From: Clostridia bacterium
Lineage (GTDB): Bacteria; Bacillota; Clostridia; UMGS1883
NCBI GenBank assembly: GCA_017468215.1
Contig: JAFUJG010000080.1
Span: 1 to 10,585 of the forward strand
Length of the DNA stretch: 10,585 bases
Reading direction: 5' to 3'
Both the position numbers and the translations under genes were made by a program. This document shows, one piece after another, positions 1-6,000 of the stretch. Position 1 is the first letter of the stretch. Each line of letters begins with the position of its first letter. A model generated the notes under the pieces. That model searched no databases, was not told the origin of the DNA, and saw only the letters and a program-made list of their open reading frames with translations.

Positions 1-6
1 AAGACT

Positions 7-37
7 AAAAAAGAGCACCCATGAGGGTGCTCTTTTG
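7..37. terminator. Bidirectional intrinsic terminator
   Basis: A perfect 12-bp stem, AAAAGAGCACCC (9-20) paired with GGGTGCTCTTTT (25-36), encloses a four-base loop ATGA. The plus strand ends in TTTT and the minus strand in TTTTTT, so it can terminate transcripts from either side. It probably ends the gene lying off the left edge. In the inferred flipped state of the neighbouring segment it would also stop leftward transcription. Confidence 0.85.
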
Positions 38-52
38 ATTTGTTGTTATATC

Positions 53-88
53 AAAAAAGGGGATTTGCCGTGAGCATATCCCTTTTTA
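53..88. terminator. Second terminator-like hairpin next to the left inverted repeat
   Basis: AAAAAGGGG (54-62) pairs with TCCCTTTTT (79-87), counting one G-U pair, around a loop of about 16 bases. A U-tract follows on the minus strand (six T) and a shorter one on the plus strand. It is weaker than the hairpin at 7-37 but sits only a few bases outside the left inverted repeat. Together the two form a double transcription barrier. Confidence 0.6.
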
Positions 89-90
89 TT

Positions 91-121
91 TGGTTTTCGT
101 AGAGTAAATAACTTTATGAAA
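91..121 (+). repeat. Left inverted repeat (IR-L), recombination site
   Basis: It is the exact reverse complement of 1497-1527 over 31 bases; matching stops at 90/1528 and at 122/1496. Internally it has the form of a tyrosine recombinase core site: the imperfect arms TTTCGTAGAG (95-104) and CTTTATGAAA (112-121) are inverted at 8 of 10 positions around a 7-bp asymmetric centre TAAATAA (105-111). The asymmetry of the centre would give the site a direction. Its last three bases are also part of the U-tract of the recombinase terminator. Confidence 0.9.
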
Positions 122-160
122 AAATCCCCGGAACGTTCATTTTAAAGAACATTCCGGGGA
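119..160 (-). terminator. Rho-independent terminator of the recombinase gene
   Basis: TCCCCGGAACGTTC (125-138) pairs with GAACATTCCGGGGA (147-160) around an 8-base loop. Read on the minus strand the single mismatch becomes a G-U pair, and six T (124 down to 119) follow the stem, so the hairpin is built for minus-strand RNA. It lies 21 bases past the recombinase stop codon and runs into IR-L. If the segment flipped, it would sit directly upstream of the secretion operon and block read-through from the recombinase gene. Confidence 0.9.
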
Positions 161-181
161 TATCTACGATGATTTTGACCA

Positions 182-1318
182 TTATAGATTAAGCATTAAA
201 TCAAGCTTTTTCATATTTGTCCTTTTTAACTCAAAGGAGGAATGAACATACCTGTTAAGAGTAATATTAACGCCGGAATGTCCTAGTATTTCGCTGAGGC
301 TTTTAACATCAAAGCCTATCTCTACGCAATAGGTTGCAAATCTATGGCGAAGCTTATGAAAGGATACTTCCTCAAGATTACACTCTTTAAGACATCTTTT
401 GAATCTGTTTTCCAGAGTTCTCGGTTCCATAAATTTGTCTTCTCTGCCTGTAAGTATATATGAAGAATCGGTGTATGGAAGCTTTGAAAGGAAAACTGCC
501 AGAAAGTCGGGAAGGGGAATAACCCTTATTGAGGAATTGCTTTTCGGTTCTGTGATTATAACCGATGTTTTGGCAGGTGATGTGTCGGATAAATTTTGGA
601 TCCGTTGCATGGTTTTTGTCACGCAAATTGTTTTGTTGGACAAGGAAATGTCTTCAAATTTCAGTGCACATACTTCCCCGAGGCGTAACCCTGTATAAAG
701 GCAAAGCAAGATGCCGGCGTTAACGCAATTGGGGTAGTTAAGAAGATAATGGGTCAGTCGGATTTGCATATCATAATCTATTTCTTTTGTGAAACGCCCT
801 GTTTGTTTAATTTTTATGTGTCTGAAATTACAGTTTACGGGGATGTTATTAGCTTGGGCAAAATTAAAGATTAATTTAACAACCGACAAAATATCCTTTA
901 CGGATTTTGGACTTAGTGCCCTATGCGTTCTGATATTTCCCTGTTCAAGTTTTAAACTGATAAACCGATTAATAGTGTTTTCGGTTACGTTCTCTATTTT
1001 ATTTGCTCCGATTGACGGAATAATGTGATTGTTCAGTATGTTTGAATATTTTACAAAGGTAGAATATTTTGTTTGGTTGCGAATTTGCTTTAACCACTCC
1101 AGTGCACATTCTGCAACAGTAAAGGAATTATTGCCATTTAAACTTTTCTCTTTTTGACTAAGATTTTTTGCAGCGGTAAGCTTTTGCTTTACCTCTTTAT
1201 AAGAGTGGGCATACACGGAAGCGTACTTTGCCTTGTTGTTTAAATCGTAAAGGGCTATATATCTGCCTTCCCAACGTCCATCCTTTCTTTTGTAGATGTT
1301 CTCTCCTCGTCTTGGCAT
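182..1318 (-). CDS. Tyrosine recombinase/integrase, Tn916-Int-like architecture
   Basis: This 378-residue protein is a complete tyrosine site-specific recombinase, which would cut and rejoin DNA at paired core sites through a 3'-phosphotyrosine intermediate. The N-terminus (1-50, MPRRGENIYKRKDGRWEGRY) resembles the arm-site DNA-binding domain of Tn916-type integrases. Residues about 62-160 form the core-binding helical domain and about 180-378 the catalytic domain. All expected catalytic residues are present: R212 (TGLRLGE), K259, H321 and R324 (HKLRH), H347 (LGHS) and the nucleophile Y357. The ATG start is supported by AGGAGG (1328-1333) nine bases upstream. It is the only gene between the 31-bp inverted repeats and has its own terminator. 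No excisionase or other phage or ICE gene adjoins it. It most likely acts on its flanking repeats as an invertase, but integration activity elsewhere cannot be excluded. Confidence 0.93.
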   Translation of the reverse strand: MPRRGENIYKRKDGRWEGRYIALYDLNNKAKYASVYAHSYKEVKQKLTAAKNLSQKEKSLNGNNSFTVAECALEWLKQIRNQTKYSTFVKYSNILNNHIIPSIGANKIENVTENTINRFISLKLEQGNIRTHRALSPKSVKDILSVVKLIFNFAQANNIPVNCNFRHIKIKQTGRFTKEIDYDMQIRLTHYLLNYPNCVNAGILLCLYTGLRLGEVCALKFEDISLSNKTICVTKTMQRIQNLSDTSPAKTSVIITEPKSNSSIRVIPLPDFLAVFLSKLPYTDSSYILTGREDKFMEPRTLENRFKRCLKECNLEEVSFHKLRHRFATYCVEIGFDVKSLSEILGHSGVNITLNRYVHSSFELKRTNMKKLDLMLNL

Positions 1319-1464
1319 ATTGACATACCTCCTATGACCATAAATTTGACGGAAATTATTTTAACAATGCGAAAAAATTATGTGTTAGAGAAAAAACAAC
1401 CTAAAATTTAACAGTTAAAAAATTGGTTTTTTGACAAAATTTTCATTTTTTCGAGCTTTACATG
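1319..1464. promoter_or_regulatory. AT-rich divergent intergenic region, recombinase promoter not clearly resolved
   Basis: This stretch lies between the recombinase start and the rightward promoter, inside the invertible segment. It is very AT-rich and has no gene. The recombinase ribosome binding site is at 1328-1333. The best minus-strand -10 I can see is CATAAT (1377-1382), with a poor -35 (TTTAGG) 17 bases upstream, so the recombinase promoter is only a weak guess. Since it must lie inside the segment, the recombinase should stay expressible in both orientations. Confidence 0.4.
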
Positions 1465-1474
1465 TTGACAAAAT
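1431..1474 (+). repeat. Direct repeat TTGACAAAAT, two copies 34 bp apart
   Basis: TTGACAAAAT occurs at 1431-1440 and 1465-1474. The second copy contains the -35 hexamer of the operon promoter. A weaker relative (8 of 10 matches, opposite strand) lies at 172-181 near the other end of the segment. The copies could be arm-type sites for the recombinase N-terminal domain, a regulator operator, or chance in AT-rich DNA. Confidence 0.4.
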
Positions 1475-1494
1475 TAGACACATCATGCTATACT
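1465..1494 (+). promoter_or_regulatory. Strong sigma-A type promoter facing the T7SS operon
   Basis: A perfect -35 TTGACA (1465-1470), an 18-bp spacer and a -10 TATACT (1489-1494) preceded by an extended-10 TG (1486-1487) make this the best promoter in the window. Transcription should start near 1501, inside the right inverted repeat, giving a leader of about 50 nt before the XRE gene. The promoter lies inside the invertible segment and ends 2 bp before IR-R, so inversion would disconnect it from the operon. Confidence 0.85.
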
Positions 1495-1496
1495 CA

Positions 1497-1527
1497 TTTC
1501 ATAAAGTTATTTACTCTACGAAAACCA
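1497..1527 (-). repeat. Right inverted repeat (IR-R), recombination site
   Basis: It is the perfect 31-bp reverse complement of 91-121, with the same imperfectly palindromic core (arms about 1497-1506 and 1514-1523 around a 7-bp centre). It lies between the operon promoter and the first gene, so it is transcribed as part of the 5' leader. Because the two repeats are identical, the leader downstream of the crossover is unchanged by inversion; only the promoter swaps. Confidence 0.9.
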
Positions 1528-1552
1528 TTATCTGTCTGAGGAGGGGAAAAGC

Positions 1553-1840
1553 GTGGATATGTTATCAGAACATGAAAAAGAAATATTAAAAGAGCGCTTA
1601 TCTGAAAACATGCAGATGTTGCGAGCGAAGCTGGGGCTTTCACAGTCTAAGCTTGCGGAAATTATGGGGGTTTCAAGGCAAACTGTCAATGCGGTAGAAA
1701 CCGGAAGACAGAAAATGTCGTGGAGCTTATTTATTTCTTTGATTCTTTTTTTCTCTTATAACAAGGGAACAAGGGAATTGCTGCCGGTTGTAAAGCTGGA
1801 TATGAAAAAGTTAGAAAAATACTTATCAAATAAGGAGTGA
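1553..1840 (+). CDS. XRE-family helix-turn-helix transcriptional regulator
   Basis: This 95-residue protein has one Cro/C1-type helix-turn-helix domain at about residues 18-70: the motif LGLSQSKLAEIMGVSRQTVN followed by the typical VETGR turn. The remainder is a short hydrophobic and charged tail (LFISLILFF, then KLDMKKLEKYL) that could aid dimerisation. The GTG start is preferred because AGGAGG (1539-1544) lies eight bases upstream; an in-frame ATG at 1559 is possible. It is the first gene after the invertible promoter, and the next gene's ribosome binding site overlaps its stop codon, so it should be co-transcribed with the secretion genes. Autoregulation or a role in switch control is plausible but not shown by the sequence; the operator is unknown. 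Confidence 0.9.
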   Translation: MDMLSEHEKEILKERLSENMQMLRAKLGLSQSKLAEIMGVSRQTVNAVETGRQKMSWSLFISLILFFSYNKGTRELLPVVKLDMKKLEKYLSNKE

Positions 1841-1847
1841 ACGTGAA

Positions 1848-2981
1848 ATGGCTATTATTGACAGAATAAAGTACGACGGACCGCAGGATGCCTCCCCTTG
1901 GTTAATACACAAGTACCCGGGAGAACAGTTTGTGCTCGGCTCTCAGCTGATTGTTAATCAGGGTCAGGAAGCACTGTTCTTTAAGGGCGGCGAAGCATTG
2001 GACTTGTTCGGTGCCGGAACACACACCTTGCATACAGGCAACCTTCCGCTTCTCAAGAAGCTTGTAAACCTGCCTTTTGGCGGTGAAACACCCTTCTCGG
2101 CTGAGATTTATTACGTTAACAAAACCTCAAAGCTTGATATGAACTGGGGAACAGCAACCCCCTTCCAGCTCGAAGACCCCAAGTACGGATTGATTCTTTC
2201 CATAAGGTCCCACGGTAAGTACGGTCTCAGAATTACAGACTCGAGAATGTTTGTAAACGAGCTTGTGGGTGCAATCCCTCACGGAGCTACAGTTAATTAT
2301 CCTTTTGTTGCAAGCTACTTCAGTGGACTTTTGACAACATATGTTAAAACTGTTATATCCAACTTTATGATTAAGGAAAAGATTTCCTTCCTTGAGGTTA
2401 CTGCATATTTGAGAGAGCTCTCCGAGGCATGCCAGAAGGAAATTTCCAAGGAATTTGACAAGTACGGTGTTGAAATACAGAATTTCTTTATTGAAGCTAT
2501 TACGCCTCCGAAGGATGAATTTGAAAAACTTCGCACATATAAGGAAGAACTGTCTATGGGTAACGACTTCTACAGACAGAGACGCTCCTTTGATGTTATG
2601 GAAAAGCTTGCAGACAACCCCAATGCGGGCGGTATGGCAAATGCAGGCATAGGCCTTGGTATGGGCCTTGGCATGGCTCCCAACATGGGTAATATGTTCG
2701 GTGCTATGGGAACAAATATCGACACAAACCCCACTCAGAGTGCTCAGGGCAAGCTTTGTCCCAAGTGCTCCGCACCTGTTGCTGACGGCGTTAAGTTCTG
2801 CGGCAACTGCGGCGAAAGGGTTGTGAAGGCAGTTGTTTGTCCGGTATGTAATCACGAAAATCCGGAAAACACAAAGTTCTGCGGCAACTGCGGCAATAGG
2901 CTTATGAACAAGTGCAGCAAGTGCGGAACAGAAAATGACTTGGGTCAGAAGTTCTGCGGTAACTGCGGAAACAAACTGTAA
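1848..2981 (+). CDS. SPFH/band-7 domain protein with three C-terminal zinc ribbons (YdjI-like)
   Basis: This 377-residue protein has an SPFH (stomatin/prohibitin/flotillin-type) domain at about residues 20-235, a Gly/Met-rich linker (about 260-290), then three zinc-ribbon repeats. Metal-binding cysteine pairs are C304/C307 with C318/C321, C331/C334 with C345/C348, and C356/C359 with C370/C373; each second pair sits in KFCGNCG. The architecture resembles Bacillus subtilis YdjI and other virion-core-like SPFH proteins, which act at the membrane in envelope stress responses. There is no signal peptide or obvious transmembrane helix, so it is probably cytosolic and membrane-associated. The ribosome binding site AAGGAG (1832-1837) overlaps the XRE stop. 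It lies between the regulator and the secretion ATPase, which suggests a scaffold or membrane-protection role during secretion; that role is inference. Confidence 0.85.
   Translation: MAIIDRIKYDGPQDASPWLIHKYPGEQFVLGSQLIVNQGQEALFFKGGEALDLFGAGTHTLHTGNLPLLKKLVNLPFGGETPFSAEIYYVNKTSKLDMNWGTATPFQLEDPKYGLILSIRSHGKYGLRITDSRMFVNELVGAIPHGATVNYPFVASYFSGLLTTYVKTVISNFMIKEKISFLEVTAYLRELSEACQKEISKEFDKYGVEIQNFFIEAITPPKDEFEKLRTYKEELSMGNDFYRQRRSFDVMEKLADNPNAGGMANAGIGLGMGLGMAPNMGNMFGAMGTNIDTNPTQSAQGKLCPKCSAPVADGVKFCGNCGERVVKAVVCPVCNHENPENTKFCGNCGNRLMNKCSKCGTENDLGQKFCGNCGNKL
2793..2969 (+). repeat. Three-copy zinc-ribbon coding repeat
   Basis: A nearly identical 21-base unit starting AAGTTCTGCGG recurs at 2793-2813, 2874-2894 and 2949-2969, with 81- and 75-base periods (both in frame). 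The first two copies are identical and the third differs at two positions. It encodes the KFCGNCG half of each zinc ribbon. The high DNA identity suggests recent internal duplication or homogenisation. Confidence 0.8.
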
Positions 2982-3012
2982 GAAATAAACTGTAAAAGAG
3001 GGATCGTGAAAA

Positions 3013-6000
3013 ATGGGCAGATATATAGCGTTTTTTTGCATGAATAACAGATTGCTGCAATATGATATTGACAATCTGCTTAATAACTGTGAGGACAATT
3101 ATGTACTCAGCGGTACGATTCCATCTGCAAATAAAATCCTGTTTCCCGTAAAGTGCGAAAACTCCGCTTATTATCTGTCGGGAGGAGTTAAAAACTGGAA
3201 GGTAGTCTGTGACGGCGAAGAAGTTACCGACCGCCGTGTGATAACTCACGGAAGCTACATCAGTTTTACCTCGAAAAAGGTTTCTTATTCCGTGCTCATT
3301 GTTGATGCGGCAAAGCACAGCATGGTATCAAAGTGCTACTCTGTTAAAGCACAGGATAAGGTTTTCATAGGCAGAGCAACAGAAAACAACGTTGTTATCG
3401 ACATAAACGGAAGCGTTTCCAGAAAGCATGCGGCAATCAGAGTTGACGGCAGCTCCAAAGGCTTTATTGAAGACCTTTCGGGACATACAGGCGTGTTCCT
3501 TAACGGCAAAAATGTTACATCTGCCGAATTAAGATGCGGCGATGTTATCTGGATTATGGGTAATGCTATCTGCTTTATGGGCAGTTTTATCATCGTGCCC
3601 GGTCATATGAGCGTAAACGGCATGGAGGAAGTAAAGGGCTTTGACGTTGCTCAGAGCGATGAAAAAGAGGACGAGGAGACATACGTAAGAACTCCCAGAA
3701 TACTTAAGTCTCTGGATAAAAAGAAAATCCTTATTGATGCTCCCACACAGCCTCAGAAATCAAAAATGCAGCCCTTTATTCTGGTGGCAGGCCCTTCTGC
3801 TACAATGGCTCTTGGTATGATAGCAAGCTTTGGCGTTACAGTAGCAAATGCTCTTAACGGCGGAAATATTGCCACTACAATTACAGGCGGCGTTATGGTT
3901 GTGAGCATGCTTATGGGTTCTTTGATGTGGCCGTCACTTATGAGAAGCTACAACAAGAGACAGGAAGAAGCCAACGAAAAGTACAGGATAGAAAAATACA
4001 GATATTATCTTGGCGAAAAGGAAGCCGAGATTAAGAAAATATATGACCGAAACGGCAGAATATGGAACGAAAACATGCTTCCGTCAACCGACAAGCTGGC
4101 AGGAATAGTTCGTGACAGAAGCCGTAATTTGTGGGAGCGAAGCTACGCCGACGAGGATTTCCTGGACGTAAGGCTCGGTCTTGGCGAAAGAGAGTTCGAA
4201 ACCGAAATCCAGCATCCCCCAAAGGGTTTTGTGCTTCATGACGATACCCTTGTGGACGAGGCTATTGCTCTTGCAGAAAAATACAAAATGCTTAAAAATG
4301 TGCCTGTGAGCGTTTCCCTCAGGGATAAGCGTGCCATAGGCATTGTAGGTGAGGGCGGTAATATATTCAACCTGCTCAGATGCATTGTATTGAACATTGC
4401 TGCACTTCATTCTCCCGATGATGTTAAGATTTGCGTTGTGTGCAACGAGCTTCAGAAGGAAGAAGTTGAATGGGTGAAGGACCTTCCCCATTGCTGGAAC
4501 GGTGCAAAAACTGCCCGCTACTTCGTAACAAACCAGTCAGAGGCACACAGACTGTTTAACGAAATGGATGAAAAAATTCAGGAGAGAGAAGCCCTTATCG
4601 GTAAGGACGATGCAAGGCTTCCGCACATTGTTGTAATAGTGCTGGACGAAACCCTTGTGGAAAACGTTCCTTTCTACAGATATCTGATAGATACAGAAAA
4701 CAACGCAGGTATTTCGGCTATATTTCCTGCAGAGCGTTTTAACAAAATTCCCAAGGAATGTAACGCTATCATACAGCACGAAGGCGATGTTTGCGGTATT
4801 TACATAAAAAATGAAAACAATAACAGATTTATAAAATTCAAGGCAGATGCATTCTCGTTGCAGGATGCAAGGAAAATGGGTCAGAGTATGTCACAAATCC
4901 CTGTGAAGATTGAAAAAACAATGCTCAGCGTTCCCGACCGTGTTACCTTCCTCGACATGTACCGTGTGGGTAACATTGACGATTTATCTATTGTACAGAA
5001 ATGGGAAAACAACATGTCGGACAAAACCCTTGCTGTTCCCATTGGCGTGAAGGCAGGCGGCGAGCTGTTTAATCTTGACATTCACGAAAAGTATCACGGC
5101 TGTCACGGTCTGGTAGCAGGTATGACGGGCTCCGGTAAGAGTGAATTTTTACAGGCGTTTATCCTTTCGGCGCTGATTAATTACAGCCCCAACGAGATCG
5201 CATTTGTGCTTGTTGACTTCAAGGGCGGCGACATGGCAAGACCGTTTTTGAAGATACCTCATCTGTCTGCCACCATTTCCAACCTGTCGGGTAACATTCT
5301 TTACAGAGCGTTGGTTTCCCTGGAGGCAGAGGTAAAATCAAGACAGAAAATGTTCAATGAAGCAGCTTCAAAGCTGGGCATTGATAAAATCGACATTAAT
5401 TCCTATCACAAATATTTCAAGGAGGGAAGGCTCACATTGCCCTTGCCTCATCTTGTAATCGTAATTGACGAGTTTGCACAGCTCAAGGCACAGCAGCCTG
5501 AGTTTATGGCAAAGCTTGTTGAAATTGCTCAGGTGGGCCGAAGCTTAGGTATCCATCTGATACTTGCAACACAGAAGCCCAGCGGTGTAGTTGACCCCCA
5601 GATATGGAGTAACTCAAGGTTTAAGGTGTGCCTTAAGGTTTTGGATAAGCAGGACAGTATTGAAATGATTAACAGGCCCGATGCGGCACTTATCAAGGCT
5701 CCGGGACGAGCATACGTCCAGGTTGGCTACGATGAAATCTTTGAACAGCTTCAGTCCGGATACAGCGGTGCAGACTATATTCCGCAAAACGAATATACGG
5801 ACGATGAAAACGTAACCGTAAAGCTGATGGACTCTGCGGCAATGCCCATAAGAGTGGCACGCAGTGCAACAGGCAGCTTAAAGAGCGGCAAGACACAGCT
5901 TGAGGAAGCGGTAAACAAAATCGTTCAGATTGCCAAGGAAAAAAATCTGAAGGCTAAATCCTTGTGGATGGAGCCTCTGCCAGACACACTTTATCTTTCC

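Larger units (their letters stand above)
91..1527. mobile_element. Putative invertible DNA segment (recombinase-encoded promoter switch)
   Basis: The segment is bounded by a perfect 31-bp inverted repeat (91-121 and 1497-1527). It contains exactly one gene, an intact tyrosine recombinase on the minus strand, with that gene's terminator beside the left repeat. A strong promoter beside the right repeat points outward at the type VII secretion operon. Inverted, not direct, sites favour inversion over excision. The plan is that of Salmonella hin (known biology), where recombinase and outward promoter lie inside the flipping segment. As sequenced, the operon promoter is ON. Repeat, gene and promoter are directly visible; that the segment really flips is inferred. 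Confidence 0.8.

Noticed and set aside
399..698. Plus-strand open frame opposite the recombinase gene (also 789-1028)
   Set aside because: No ribosome binding site or domain is seen, and the minus-strand recombinase with all catalytic residues accounts for this DNA.
1462..1483. ATGT...ACAT dyad over the operon promoter as an XRE operator
   Set aside because: Only four bases match on each side across a 14-base gap, which is too little to support an operator.
91..1527. The repeat-bounded recombinase segment as an insertion sequence with terminal inverted repeats
   Set aside because: The enzyme is a tyrosine recombinase, not a DDE transposase, the flanks show no target duplication directly abutting the repeats, and the repeats carry a core-site symmetry. 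An outward promoter beside the repeat fits a switch better.
91..1527. att sites of an integrated phage or conjugative element
   Set aside because: Integration leaves direct repeats; these are inverted. No excisionase, phage or conjugation gene lies between them, and no tRNA gene is present.
2127..3098. A 323-codon open frame on the minus strand
   Set aside because: It lies opposite the SPFH/zinc-ribbon gene and the start of essC, whose protein sequences are clearly recognisable. The translation is Cys/Ala-rich with no domain, as expected of an antisense shadow.
4084..4491. Minus-strand open frames within essC (also 6202-6609 and others)
   Set aside because: They are short, have no recognisable domain, and overlap continuous essC coding sequence that matches the family along its length.
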